Source: Vitrella brassicaformis (Eukaryota > Sar > Vitrellaceae). From it: a stretch of DNA of 64,000 bases. The position numbers were made by a program, and so were the translations under genes. Positions 34,201-47,900 of the stretch are shown here, in pieces. The number at the start of each line of letters is the position of its first letter. Positions within the stretch are counted from its first letter, which is position 1. Under the pieces are notes generated by a model. That model saw only the letters and a program-made list of their open reading frames with translations, searched no databases and had not been told where the DNA came from. The stretch lies in contig CDMY01000603.1 in assembly GCA_001179505.1 (NCBI GenBank), positions 124,001-188,000 of the forward strand. Direction: 5' to 3'.

Positions 34201-37200
34201 CTAGTCTGTCTGCTCCCACATCCCCACAGCTATCTCCATCCCCACTGTCAGCGGCAGCTGGTCCACCCACCCGCCCTTCACCAGCCGACCCAACACACAG
34301 CTTCGCTCCTCCCCTCCCACACAATCCAGCAACAGCCGCCGCCCAACCACCGCATATGCAGAACGCCGTGGCCTCCGACCGCCATCGCCACTCGCCAGCT
34401 GCAGCAGCCGGTCCGCCAGCTCCAGACGAGGCACGGTTGGCAGCATGTGCTTGATGCCTGTCAGTGTGGCGTCCAGGAGGGAGGGTGTGAGAGAGGCACA
34501 TGGGGTGCTCCTGAGGGCGGCCAGGAGGAAGGGCAGCAGGGAAGACGGAAGGCCGCCTTTGGTCAGCTCCGGGACGACACCACACGCGTATCCGAGACGC
34601 ACAAACCCGTGGATGCCCTCTGCTTCCCCCAGCAACAGCTCCACAAGCCCGCTGCGAATGTGGAAGCCCAGAACGCCGCCCTCCGGCTCACTCTCACACA
34701 CATCCATCCCTCCAGCCCCTCGCAGCACTGCCACATCGCCCATACAAGAGTGCTGATGCAGCTGCACCTCTGCAGGCCCGATAGCCGGCACAGCAAGGGC
34801 CAAAGCGAGCCGGCATATCCACTCGGTGAGCTGGTGTGCGAGGGACCGGTCGTCATGTGCCCACAATAGAGGCAGCATGCGGACGAGGTAGGAGGCGAGG
34901 TTGCGGATGGCCTGCTCAGGCACCTGGATGAATGAGGGGCGGGGGGGCGAGGGGCAGCCGAGCGACGACGATGAGGCCAGTGCAAGCTGGCCCACAGCAT
35001 GGCTGGTGCGCAGGGTGATGGATGACGCGCAGGGGAACATTGGCGCGCTGTGAGACCGGCTCCCACCGCCTAGGAACACACAGACAGACAGCGCACAGCT
35101 GTACCAGGGTGTCGTGTCTGTGTGTGGTCTGTGTGTACGGTGTCCGCTCACTCACCGATAGTCCAAAGGCAGACGTTCCATGGGACCACAGCGGGATAGC
35201 TCCTCACAGCCAGCTCCACCGGGCCGCACACGCCATCGCCAGCACTCACGGCACCGCCAGCGCCATTGCCGTCGGCCTGCTTCTCGTCGCTCTGCGTCTC
35301 GTCGGGAGATGGGGACTGCGACGGGGCGGCCGGGGAGTTGCTCTGTGGAGCGACAAGGGGTGGTGGGTTGGCGAAGTCTTGCTGCAGCAGGCAGTGCAGG
35401 GTGGCGAGATCGGTGCCGTGGGCACCGTAATGGGAGTACCTGCACACAGACACATACACAGGGAGGCGACAAGGCGTGTGCCAGTCTCAGCTTGAATACT
35501 CCACGTGTGCGAGCCAGCTTCACTTACGTGTTGTAGATTTCTTGTCTGCTGGCCTCGCTGTGCCTGCCCACCACGAGCAGTCTCCTGGCGGCCTCGCCCC
35601 ATCCCATCCCGTTCACGGCAATGGCCGCCCTGCCCCTCGCACACTCCACCTCATCGGCCCCCTTCCTTGCCACCTGCACGTCCTTCGACCGTGATGGGTC
35701 GCGCAGCACCACTGTGCGACCGTCATGCGGTGCGACGGCCGGGAAGAATGCATCACTGAAGCGGCACGCCGTGGCCTGGTCCCACTTGCTCTCGATGAGC
35801 TGGAGCAGCTCGCGGGGCGATGCTGTGTGACAAATCCTTTCGAGCAAGGACGTTTCGTTGCCCTCTGCTGCTGCTGTCGTTGCTGTTGGTAGCGCCACGT
35901 CTGCCGTCCTGGGCAGGAGCTCCATCGTCGGCCACTGTTTACACCTGAGCAGACCCATTGCTTCCACGAGGCTGGCTGCCGCATAAGTGACCCACACACA
36001 GGCCCTAGCCACGCGTGTGTCCGGCATGGACAGCTGACGGTGGTGGTGGGTTTGGGTGTTGTTGGGGGGCATGAGTGGCCGGCTGGATGGGGGCGTGATG
36101 GGGTCGTGCTGGGGGTCTGATGGGGAGGGGTCATCGGTCTGTATGGTGGTGGATGTGTCGGTGTCGTGCCGGTCGCTAGAGGCATGCTTGGCCGTATCGG
36201 ACGAATCGAGCGAAGAGGGACGCATGTACTGAAGTGCACCACAAACGGCCGTCCACACAGGGCGACTGACACGTGAGTGTGCTTGTATGCTGTCTGGGAT
36301 GGGATGCTGTGTCTGACCTTGGTGGATAGGGTCGAGACGAAGAAGTCCCCTGCGTGCTCCACTGCTGCCTCCGGGTCACTCAGGAAGGTCACCCAGTGCT
36401 TCGATGCCGCCTCACTCCAGTCAGGCAACGACACGCCATGACTTGCATCCGTCCCCTGCAGCCGCTCGCCATCCTCCGGAGGCCCCCCCTCATCGGGCTT
36501 CCAGCCCTCAGATGGCTCTCCCAGGTCGTGTGCCATCTCTTCACCACCGACACCCCCGCCCCGTCCCACCATGGTCAGGTACCGCCTCACCTCCCCACCT
36601 CTCTCCTGGATGGCGCTCCTCAGATGCGACGCGAGTGTCCACGCTATCGTCAGCCCGCTGGACTGGTCGGCCCCGCGAGAGATCTCTCGCGACCCCTCCT
36701 TTGTCTGCTCGACCAGCGTGTCGGCTTCGATCTTCACCGATGGGGAGGCTACCATGACGTGCAGCGCCTCAAGAGCCTCACGATAGCCGGCCGACGACCA
36801 GAACGTCTTGGCGTCGAGCAGCCACTTGGCCAGAGCTGACAGGGTCTGGTGAGAAGACGCCAAGTCGACAGAGAGTGGCTGGTCGCAACGCAGCAGGGGG
36901 GGCGGACAGATGGGCGGTGGCGCCAAAGACGGGGCAGCCACCTCACCCACTGGTGGCGACACAGGGGCGACGGCTGGCTTCTCCTTCGGCCCGTGACGCG
37001 GCTTCTTGCGTCTCGGAAGTGCGTGTGACGGTGGGGAGGCGTTTCTGGCCCGTTTGGTGAGCATCGAGGACATGAAGGGGTCTGACGGGGCTGCGGGGTA
37101 GGGCTGGTGCAGACGGGAGGTGACGAAGGGGAAAGAGGTGGGCGGGCCGACCTGGCCCTTTGCCAGCACATCGACCAAACCCTCCTCAAACACCTAATAC

Positions 37201-39980
37201 ATTCCCAAGACAACAGCCAGCAGCTTGCCGTGGCATATTAATTGTGGTGTGTGTGACACACACACACCACACACACCTGTCGGTAGATGTCGGGTTTGTT
37301 GCCGGGCAGCTGTCCCGCCTCCGCCACGCACGCCCACCGGCTCTCAAACACCACACACGACGGCACTCCGCCGTCAGCGTCATCCGCCTCGCCACCCCGG
37401 TCGTCCGCCATTGCCGCACGGGGGAAGTTGGTCAGAGGGGCAGGGAGAGTGAAGGTGGGGTCTGACGCGTGCAGCAGCGTCTCCCATGTCCGCAGAGTCG
37501 TGAGCAAAGCGGACGACTGGGGGAGCGACTCGACGCTGGGAAGAGACGGAGGCCGGTCGGGTGACGTGAGCAGCCGGAGCACGGGAACGAGCATCTCGAT
37601 CGTTGAGAGCAACTGCAGGCGAGATGGATGACACAGCCGGTGCTGCAAATGTGTTGTGAGGTGTCGAGAAGCGCCAGGTGTCGTGTCGCCACTCACCCTG
37701 TCTCTGCTTCCGTCCGTCATCGCAGTCTTGTCTGTGGGCAGGCCGCATTCATCACGAAACGCCTCCGACGCCACCTCATCCACCACACGCCCAATCACCT
37801 CCTTGGCCCACTCGGCCAGCCTCACTGTACCGCCCCCGCTCTTCAGCCCCTCACCAGTCGGCTCGCGGCCGCCCACCGACGGGCTCGACGCCGGGCTGCT
37901 GACAACGGAGCCAAAGGCTTGCGTGACGCCCTCCACCAACGCCCCCACCAGAGCGGCTCGACTCTCCCTCATCGCGATGAGCGACAGAGTGCCGTCAGCC
38001 GCCAGCATCCACAGGACGTGCCACCGAGCGTCATATTTGGCGTCGACAGCGCTGCCTGCGGCCGTCCACTCATGCTCGACAGCGATTCTGTCGACGTTGC
38101 AGAGAAGGACTGATGGCGAGAGGGGGGCGAAGGAGACGAGGCGCGACGACGACACGCTCTGCAGTAGATGGAGGGATGGCGGAGGGGCAGTGGGGTGGGT
38201 GAACCGCAGAGTGGTGAGCACGAGGCCGTGCGAGTCCGCCACCCACAGCCGACCGCCTGGACGGGCAGATAGGATGCTGTGTGCGGTTTTGGGGGACGAC
38301 CCATCGGCATCTGTTGGAAGGCAAAAGGGACTCTGTGGATGTGAGTGGCACCATTTCGATGGAAGGACGCGTAGCTCGTCTGCCTACCCTCCGTATGTGT
38401 GGGGGCGTGTGGTGGGTGTTGCTGTCTTGGTGTCCTCCAGCAGGCAGCGTGCTGTCCCTGGTGGGGCTTCGACCCGATATGTGTGAGGCCCACGCCGCCC
38501 TCCCACTGATACACACCATTCCGACTCTCCCCTGGATATATAAACCAATCAGCCAACCAACCACACGCACAAGTTGCTCGGCTCTCCCTCCCTGTCTGTC
38601 TCTTGCGGACCGGAAACGAGCAGAGGCGCTCTGGATGCTTGTCCGGCACTGCAGCTGGCGAAGCCACCGGATGCAGCTGACGCCACGGCAGGGGCATCGT
38701 CACTGTGCGCGGTGCCGTCCTCCTGGGCGAAGAATGCGTCCAGGCCATCTAGTGACGGGTCGGCGCTCGTGGGCGCCACATCGAGACCCGTGACGCCGCC
38801 GCACTGCAGTAGACAAAGACCGACACAGACATCTTGGTCTGGCCGGCTATTAGAGGTGGGCCCACCTCTCCATTGACCAGTAGCTGGGCGGCACACAAGG
38901 CTGCGTCGGAGCGCCTTCGTGACGACTGAACGAACACATACACACACGTATGGTATGCACGTGAGATGGCGCCTCATGTGCTCACTGCACACTGATGGTT
39001 TGTCTTCAATCTATCTATCCGTGTCAGTCAGTCAGTCAGTGAGTCGCCCGCCCACCCACCCTCCCACCCACCCACCAGTGTCATGATATGCGCCAGTGCG
39101 ATCTCCACGACGACTCCCCTGTCGTCCCCGACATACAGACGGCAATGGTCCCTACTCCAACACTGAGCAACAAACACAGCACGGCATTCGAAACAAGAGC
39201 AAGAAAGCTTAGGGCATGGTTGCGCATAAATGGCCACCCGACCACCCACCATTGCCGTGATGTGGTGGAGGCGAGTGGTGGTGGTGGTGGTGCCGTCGCC
39301 GCCGTCTTGCCCGGACATGGTGTAGTGGATGGGCTGCACCAGCTGCCAGCTCGACGGGTCACATGGGTGCAGCACCACCAACACCTGCATGACGTGACGA
39401 ACAGACAGAAAGTCAGAAGAATGTTACAACGGAAACCTGAGTGACAGACTGACTGACTGATTGCGTGCCTGCGTTCAGCAGTCAGGCACTCAGTTATTTA
39501 CCTGTCCGTCTGCTGTGCCGACGGCCAGCGCCTCCCCATCTGACGATAACGCCGCCTGAAGGAACCAAAACAAACCAACCAACCAGGATGCACACAGAAA
39601 CGGCGAATGAATCCATCGTATCAATCCATCTACCTTAAGGTGTTCTAACGTTCACCCACCTTTGCTACGGCTGCATCGGTCGGCAGGTCGACCCTCCCGC
39701 ACAGCTCGAAAGGCCCCGCTGCAGTCTGCGACCTGCCAGGACATCCACACATAACTAACATCCACACCTGTCTGTCATCGGCCCTCACTCCTCTCATGGG
39801 GTGATTGACGCAGTGCATTCACTCACTCACGGCCGGCTGGGCTCACCTGCCGATGAGGAGGGCGCCTCTCTGGCCACCGATAACGGTGAGATCTCCGTTA
39901 GCGCCGATGCATGTCCAGGGAGAGCCGTCGGGTGGCAGGGGAATGTCGAACCGAAAGAAATACAGGTGCGGGGACTCCAT
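34201..39980 (-). CDS. large beta-propeller plus helical protein, possible Nup160-type nucleoporin
   Basis: Exons, 5' to 3': 39980-39847, 39732-39660, 39555-39502, 39384-39250, 39162-39076, 38925-38866, 38803-38611, 38310-37697, 37612-37277, 37193-36318, 36228-35528, 35439-35156, 35069-34201; 1,471 residues with consistent phases. The first 450 or so residues have propeller texture: repeated short beta-like blades such as 'GDLTVIGGQRGALLIG', 'SSDGEALAVGTADGQVLV', 'CRLYVGDDRGVVVEIAL', 'GGRLWVADSHGLVLTTL'. The rest is helical with long Pro/Ser/Thr-rich inserts, one containing the basic cluster 'PRRKKPRHGPKEK'. Length and propeller-then-helix order fit Nup160/Nup120 of the nuclear-pore Y complex, but other propeller-helical proteins (coatomer-like, IFT) share it, and no diagnostic motif is visible. 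The 298-nt intron 38610-38311 may hide a further exon. The start is 181 bp from the divergent CCCH gene. Confidence 0.6.
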
Positions 39981-40160
39981 CCTTCATGCCTCCACGGGCA
40001 TTCATATCCCTCTCTCGAATCAACGAATCGCAGAGCATTGCGAGCTTCCAAGCTCGCAGCTCAGGAGTAGTTGCTCCGTGAGCTGGTCTCTATCGTCTGT
40101 CTGACTGTCGCATCATATCTGTGTGTCGTGTGGAGGAGCGTCAGTCGCCAGCAAAGCAAG
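39981..40160. promoter_or_regulatory. shared 180-bp divergent promoter region
   Basis: Lies between start codons at 39980 (minus) and 40161 (plus); no TATA-like box or other recognisable element stands out. Confidence 0.4.
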
Positions 40161-41951
40161 ATGCTGTCTGGGAGCGAGGTGCCGCCATCGGGTGGGGACC
40201 CCTACACCGAGGCCTACCGGCTGGCGCAGCAGCTGCAGGTAAGTAACCCCACACGCACACCAGGGGGGAAGCGCACAGATGCACGTGGCGACAGATGCAC
40301 CACGAGATCTGTGTGGCGTGTGTCTCACTGCCTGCCTGTGCTGTGTGGGTGGCTGCAGGCGCTTCAGCTGCAGCAGCAGCAACAGCAGCTGCAGCAGCAG
40401 CAGGACCTGTTTATGAAGGCCAAGCAGGCGCAGCAGAACCCCACGCCGCCGGGGAGCGGTCAGTCACAGAACGCCAAACCGAGGAGCATCCTCTACAAGA
40501 CCAAGAAGTGCAGGTCAGTGAGTGAAGCGACAGGCATCTCAGGCAATGAAGTCCTCGCACACTGTGCCTCATACGCTGTCGCCTGCAGGTTCTACGAGAA
40601 GGGAGCGTGTCTCTGGGGCAACACTTGCAGGTGAGGTGGGTAGATGAGGGTGCTGATGCGTACGTGTCTCACGCCGGTTGAGCGTGGCAACTGAGGTCAC
40701 TTGTGTGTCTGTCTGTCTTTCTCTCCTCGGCCTGCCTTTTGTGTGATGGTGTGACGTATCTATCGTTGGTATCAATCAGGTTTGCTCACACGGATGCGGA
40801 GCGTCGTGAGAAGCCTGACCTCAAATACACCAAGATATGCAAGCCGTACTTCGCCGGACAGTGCTTCGATTTGAACTGCGGTTTCGCTCACAGGTACGTA
40901 GGTGCATCACATCACACATTCTCTGATCTAAAGGAAGCCTGAGCCCACCTTCTCATTGCCCCTCTGTGTGTGTGTGTGTGCATCTATCTGTCGATCAGTT
41001 TCGCCGAGTTGCGTAAGTTGCCGGACCCCGTGACGTCTGCTCGTCGCGACCCGAGCAGCTTCGTGCGTGCCGCGCCCCAGCGGCTGCCGCACGAGATGGT
41101 GCCGGACGGTGGCGCCAGCAGCACCACCGCCCCTGACGGGAACCCCTTCACCATCCCCCTCCCCTCATTCACTGACCTCACCCGGCTCCACCAGGACCCC
41201 AACACACTCACCGCCGCCCAGCAGCACCAGGTCGTCACGACCAACATCAATGGCCACCCCTACGCCGCCGCCCAGTCCATCCCCCTCACCCCGCCCTCAC
41301 CCAACATGCAGCTCATGCAGGACCCTTACAAGATGCAAAGCCGCCTGTACGCTCAGCTGCAGGCGCAGGCTCAGGCGCAGGCCCAGGCCGCAGCTGCAGC
41401 AGCGGCTGTGGGGGCGCCGCCGCCGTATGACGAGAGCGATGTGGTGGTTGAGGCGGGTCGCAAGGCGACCAACAAGATGGTGCCGGCTCACCCGCCCATG
41501 ATCCAGATGCCGTTCGAGCTCACGTCGATTTTGAATTTTTTGGAGGACACGGGCGGCAACATGGCGGGCGCGGCAGCGGCAGCCGCCGCTACCAACGGAC
41601 TCGTCGGGGTGGGGGCTACCAACCAGCTTGTCGGGGCTACCAACGGACTCGTCGGGGCTAGCAACGGACTCGTCGGGGGGCCGGCCGTCGGGGTGGCCGT
41701 CGAGGAACACCCGTGGCAGGTACGCACGGGACGGACCGGCGCATGATGGATGGGATGCACTGAAGGGAGGAAGGAGTGACTGACCACGTTGTCTGTCTGT
41801 TCTCTGTGTGTGATGTGATTGTGTGCAGGAGCGTGTGGGCGGTCCCCCTCCGCCCCCCTCTACGCCACCGTCGCAGCGGCTGCAGGGCGTCCAGCAGGGG
41901 CTGCAAGGCGTCCAGCAGGGGCAGCGCATCATACGGGTGCCATACTCGTGA
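40161..41951 (+). CDS. CCCH zinc-finger RNA-binding protein (two fingers)
   Basis: Exons: 40161-40238, 40359-40513, 40589-40630, 40780-40893, 40999-41719, 41829-41951; 410 residues, consistent phases. After a Gln-rich N-terminus there are two fingers in tandem: 'KKCRFYEKGACLWGNTCRFAH' (C-x7-C-x5-C-x3-H) and 'CKPYFAGQCFDLNCGFAH' (C-x7-C-x4-C-x3-H). The finger-lead sequence 'LYKTKKC' resembles the R/K-Y-K-T-x-x-C lead of TTP-type proteins, which bind AU-rich mRNA. The C-terminal two thirds is low-complexity: Gln-Ala repeats, a conserved-looking amphipathic patch 'PFELTSILNFLEDTG', a repeat of ATNGLVG-like units at about 41588-41690, and a 'LQGVQQG' duplication at the end. The first finger is split by two introns. 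mRNA stability or localisation is the likely role. Confidence 0.82.
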
Positions 41952-44896
41952 GGGGGGGAGGGAGGGAGGGAGGGAGGGTGGGGGAGACACACAGGGAGGG
42001 AGGGATGGAGAGGGGAGGGGAGGGGAACGGCAGGGAAGGAGGGATAGTGGTGAGTGGATTGATTTATCCATCCAGATAGATCCAACCATGCATCCATTGG
42101 GTGTTGGGCATCACATCTCACTCACTGGCTGGCTGGCAGGCGTGTCTCTTTCTTTCGGAGAGCATCCATCCCTACCGTCCATCCCATCCATCCATCCATA
42201 TGTCATACATGTCCATCTCATTGGGTTGGCATAGTGGCGTGATTTGGTGTGTGGTGCGCGTGCGTGGCCTGTCTGTCTGTCTGTCTGTCTAAGTGGCTCA
42301 TGTGGTCAGTCTACAATCATCAATAAATAACTGGGGGAGGGCGATGAGCGAGGCGGGAGGCTTCACGAGGGAAGTCACCTCGTGAGTGAGCGACGGCTCC
42401 CCTCCCTCTCTCAACCTGACCATCCGGCCGTCGGTCCTTCCTTCCTGACCTCTATCAATCTATCATCTATCTCTCTTTCCGTCGATCGTGGTGATGATGA
42501 CCATTTGGTTTAGTCACGAGGGCGCTCCATGGCAGGGAGGGAGGGAGGGATGATGTACCTCATGGGTCGACTGACACGGACGGAGCGGCTGGGAGGGAGG
42601 GAGGGAGAGAGGGGTTGCATTTGCAACTGCTGTATGCGGTCGTGACAGCCATTTCACAGTCACAACCGCCGCATATCAGTCAGTGGTTTTTTGCTTTTGG
42701 CCATACATGCATGCCATGCCAACTACTAACAGGCAGGCAGATAGATGTGGTGTGCCTCGTGTGACGGACGGACGGATGGATGGATGGATGTGCGCCGTGC
42801 CGTGCGGGCGGCAGCTCAGCTCAGCCCGCTTTGCTTATACAATATATAAGATCCATACACACATAACTGACATACTCCTTGCGTTGCGTTTGGTACATTC
42901 ATTGTCATGTTACGTCTGTATGTCTGTCTGTCTGCATTATCTATCGTACGAATGTTTGTATGGTATGTATCTTTGTGTGAATCAACAGTTTTCTCAAGAG
43001 AGCCGACTCGTGCCGGGCGGACGGGCCGACAGACAGACAGACAGACAGACAGACAGAGAGACAGAGAGACAGCCGGCTGGATGGATGGATGGAGCCAATT
43101 CATTCGTTCATACCAAAGATACCTCTCTCTGGTTGGTGGGTAGGTACATGCCTTCCTTCCTTCTACTCGACAGGCATCGATTAACAACACCTGCATGGCT
43201 TGCTGTGTCCTAGTGTGTGAAAGCGTATGTGCGTACGATGCGCGATGTGTGTGTATTGGGGGGGCGGGGCGGGTGGATGGATGGATGACCTGTGCGATTG
43301 CGTGCGTCTCGTGTGTGTATGTGTATGTGTGTGTGCATTTCGATGTCGCTCTCACTCTATCTCGCTCTATCTATCCCCGCATTCATTGCATTCATTGCCA
43401 CATTGGTTGTCCCTCCACTCCACTGATGTCCGTCCCTATGGTATGTGATTGATGTACGTGTGGTATGTGATTGATGTACGTGTGTTTGTCGCATGGAGAA
43501 TGCATGCCACGGGTGGGTGCCATTCGCCGACCGATCGATGATGTGATTGTTGACGATACTGATTATATTTTGTCCTTTTAGTTAGGCAGACAGACAGACA
43601 GACATGGACAGGGCAGACACCCTCCCTCCCTCGCTGTCCCTCACCCACCCTCTCGTGTGGGCCCCGCCCCGTGGGTGTGTCTATGTGTGTCTGCCTAGCG
43701 TATGTGAGTCTTTTTCACCTCTATCAATCAATCAATCATATCAAGGATGTTGCCCTACCTTCCTCCTGCACTCACTGCTCATACAGTCAGTCACTCACTC
43801 AGTCAGTCATGCCAGGCACTCCACTCACCACCCCCCACTCCACTCACTCTGGCGGTGGTTGCTTGCGACCATGCAATCAACACCTGCCTGCACGCCTCCA
43901 TGTTGCTTTCTTGGCGTGCAGTGCAGGGCGTCTGCGGAGGGCGGGGTCGGGGGGCGGGTGGGTGCACGGCATGGCACAACAGGCTGCAGTGAAGCACGCG
44001 GATCGAGCCGGAGGGGAGTCGACTTGAGCCGCAGGGAATTCGTGCGGCTGTCGGCGTCTCTCCTGAGCTCGTGACGTGTGCGCCGTGCATCCGTGTGTAT
44101 GTAGATTGGTTGACAGTCATTTTGTCGGCTGCTGAGCGACCCGCCCCACACCTCTCACCGTGCGTGCAGTGCATGGCCTGTGTGTCCCCTTCTGTCGCAC
44201 TCGTCGATGTCTCGATCACTTCTCCGTCTGTGTCGTGTGTGTGTGGGGTGTTTGGATTGGCTGGCAGTGGCGCTCTCTCTCTCTCTCTCTCTCTGGCTTT
44301 CTACCCTCTGTGCATTTCTGGAGTGATTATGATACATACGAGGGGCGGCGTGGGTGTCGTCTGCCTGTCTGCCTCTGAGAAGGCCAGCAAGCAAGCAGCC
44401 ATTTGCAACGCAACTCTTCCGGATCGACGGTAGGCCGGGTGATTCTTTGTCACTCTGCTGTGCCGCCCGCCCGCCCGCCCATGCATGGATGCATGGATGG
44501 ATGTGGTTTGACCGACTTGCTGGGGCATGTGTAATGTGTATGTGTGTATACGGCGTGTGCGCTGGTTTTTATACATAAGCCATCATAACATGACATAGCA
44601 ATGTGCTGCCGTGGTGTGGTAAGGTAGGTGTCTGTGTCTGTGGCTGGCCGGCTGCTGCTTGATCTGATCACGTCTGCCGCCGGGTGGGCGGGGGGGCAGG
44701 AAGCCGTCATCGCCCTGTGTTTGTCGGTCATCGGCAGACAGACAGACAGATGTGCTGGTTACCTGGCCGGGAGGCCGATGTGCTCAACATTTGGACCGCC
44801 TGCTCTCGTTTGGCGTGCCAATCTTCCCAACTGACCGCCGAGTGGTTTTATTGCTGACTGACACATTCTGACTCACTCACGCACTTCCCCATACCC

Positions 44897-44930
<34 letters not shown>

Positions 44931-47900
44931 CGTCTCTCTCCAAACCAGTGTTTTCATTCTGTCTGTCTCTCTGTGTGTGAATGAATGGATGGATGGATGT
45001 GCCATGGGAGGGAGGGAGGGAGGGAGGGTGGGCGAGTGGGTGTGTGGGTGTTTGACTGATTGAGCGCCTCATTGACCGATCGACACATTTATCTTGCCTG
45101 CCCGCCCGCCTGCTTGGAATGAGTGAAGAGTCTGATCTTTTTCGCCGCTATTTTTCTCGAACCATTTCCCCTGCCGAAGCAGATAGACAGACAGACAGAC
45201 ACCATGACCACACCACGCCAGCACGCACTCCCTCACGCGCATATGCCACGGCCGGTGTCGTGTGTGGTGTCTCTCTCCCGTCATTGGATCGTTATTTTGT
45301 CCTTGCCCTTGCTGCCCGCCTGCCTGCCTGCCTGCCTGACCGCCATCCAGCAAGCCATGGAGTGAATGAGTAACTGCCCTCCCTCTCTGTCTGCAGTCGT
45401 GGCGGCCAAATTGGCCGCGCGACGTCAGACAGAGAGCCTCGCTTCGCCGTTTACTGTCATCCGGACCTGATTGAAATATCGAGAATCAGGAACTGTTTTG
45501 CCTTTGGCTGGCAGCCTGGCAATGGGCGGCAGATAAATGGAGGATGGATGGATGGGCGAGCAGAGGGGGCAGGCGGGAGGGGTGACGCACGTGTATTTAA
45601 CAGTCAGGTTCGCACACCACTCATACTCATTATTCATTCACACACATACACAACACACCCGTGTAGACACACTCTGCTGCCACCCACTCATCCACACACA
45701 CACACACACACACACACATGGGTTGGTTCCATCCATTTCTGTCTCGCACACACACGTGGGCGGTGCAAGCCACATGCACTGCCAGCTGTCGTGCTGTGCC
45801 GTGTCATGGGTCATGGCGTGTTCGTGGGTGGGTGGGTGGTATCATCGACAAAACCTTTGATTTAGTTAGTGCAGCAGCCGGCTATCTATCTAGATATCCT
45901 TGTTCGATTCGATTGCGCGCGAGAGAGAGGACAGGGAGGGCGGCAGGCATTGAGGGCAGGAGGGGAGGGAGGGAGGAAGCTATTTGTTGTTTGTTTGTGA
46001 CATGAGCGGCGAATGAATGGTGTGAGGGCGGGCGGGGAGGTGAGGTGAGGTTGCTCTCTGTTTGTTTTGGTGTGTGTGTTGTCCTTGTCAACAATTTCTT
46101 ATCCTCACCCACCCACTTTCTCACTCATTCGAGCTCTGGTGATACAGACAGACAGACAGACAGACAAGCTTGTGTGTGTGTGTGTGATGTGTGTGTAATG
46201 TCAGTCATCCTCCTATCCCCCCTAGTGCTAGTGCGTGTGTGTCGTTCCCTATGAAGATGCCTATGTATGTATGTATGTATGTGCCTCTGCTGCGTACGTG
46301 TGTGCATTTCATTCCTCCTCCATATGCCCTGCAGGCCTGACTGTGTGCTTTTTTGCCATCTGCTGACTCACTCACTCGCTGCCTCTCTGACTTCCTGACT
46401 GACTGCATTGCGTGCGCTGTGTATGTATGTATGTATGTATGTATGCATGTATATGGATGGATGGATGGATGTACCCATCCATCCATCCCCCGCATGTGTG
46501 CCTTCCCCCTCCCTCCTTTCCTCTCTCTCTCACCACCCTTCACCTCCCTGCTGGCCCCATTCCGGATTGACGCGTGTCGTGTCGTGTCACGACGGTATCC
46601 TGAAAGACAGGGAGACAGACATCCAGAGAGCCAAGCTGTTCTTCCTTTTCGGTTTGTGTGGGGTCTCGCGTATCGGTCACCATGCAGACCCCATGACAGA
46701 ATTCAATCATCAACAGCAAGACTGACAGAGACCAAGACGAGCTGGAGAGGGAGGGAGGGAGGGGAGGGNNNNNNNNNNNNNNNNNNNNNNNNNNNNNNNN
46801 NNNNNNNNNNNNNNNNNNNNNNNNNNNNNNNNNNNNNNNNNNNNNNNNNNNNNNNNNNNNNNNNNNNNNNNNNNNNNNNNNNNNNNNNNNNNNNNNNNNN
46901 NNNNNNNNNNNNNNNNNNNNNNNNNNNNNNNNNNNNNNNNNNNNNNNNNNNNNNNNNNNNNNNNNNNNNNNNNNNNNNNNNNNNNNNNNNNNNNNNNNNN
47001 NNNNNNNNNNNNNNNNNNNNNNNNNNNNNNNNNNNNNNNNNNNNNNNNNNNNNNNNNNNNNNNNNNNNGAAGGGGGAGTGGACAGATTTAAAGTGTATGG
47101 TGCATTCATTGTGTATGTGTGTATGTATGTGGGTGTGTGAATGCGTGTCGGTGGAGTGAATGAATGAGATGGATGAGAGTGTATTTGATGGTTGGTCAAC
47201 TGGCTAGGAGTCCGGTCTGTACTCGCTTTTTATGTCATTCTCTTTTGCATTATCGATTGATTCATCGACTGACTCGTCGTCACGTCACATCCGTCCGTGC
47301 GTATCGATCACGCATACATGCATACATGCATACATACATCCATACGTGAGTCCGCTATTTCCTTCGCTCTCTCTGGCTGGATGGGGTCGGCCGGATTTAC
47401 AGAAATGCATTTTTTTCAACCCAGTATTGATTGGCGGGACTGAGTCCGTTCTTCTTATGCCTGCCTGCCGGCCGCTTCTCCGTCCGTCGCTCTGTCCGTC
47501 TGTATGTCTGTCAGGCAGCCCGCTCGCTTGTCGTTGTGTCCCTCCAGAGCATTTGTGACGATCGATCGAATCGAGAGAAGGGGGACACGAGTTGTGCATG
47601 GGGTATGGTATGGCGATGGAAGAGAGGCCGCGCTCACCACGCTTTATGGATGGATGGATGGATGGACGGGCACAGGATAGGATGCACATGTACGTGAGTC
47701 CCGTACGTACAAAGTAGTAGTGCCCTCCTGCCTGTCTGCCGCTCGATCCCTCCCTCTCTCCCTCATCGCGTGATGTGATCCATCCATCCATTGGTCTGTC
47801 TATGCATCCACCCCTTTTGTCACAAGCTTGGTACGGCCAGCCGGCATGCAGAGAGTGGGTGAGGGAGTGTTTTGTGTGATTTTCTCTCTGATGTCATGCA

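Noticed and set aside
38331-38570. Possible extra exon in the long intron of the propeller protein
   Set aside because: Open frame exists but lacks a phase-compatible acceptor/donor pair and has no blade-like pattern.
46353-47159. 268-codon frame crossing the second gap
   Set aside because: Most of it is N and the remainder is microsatellite translation.
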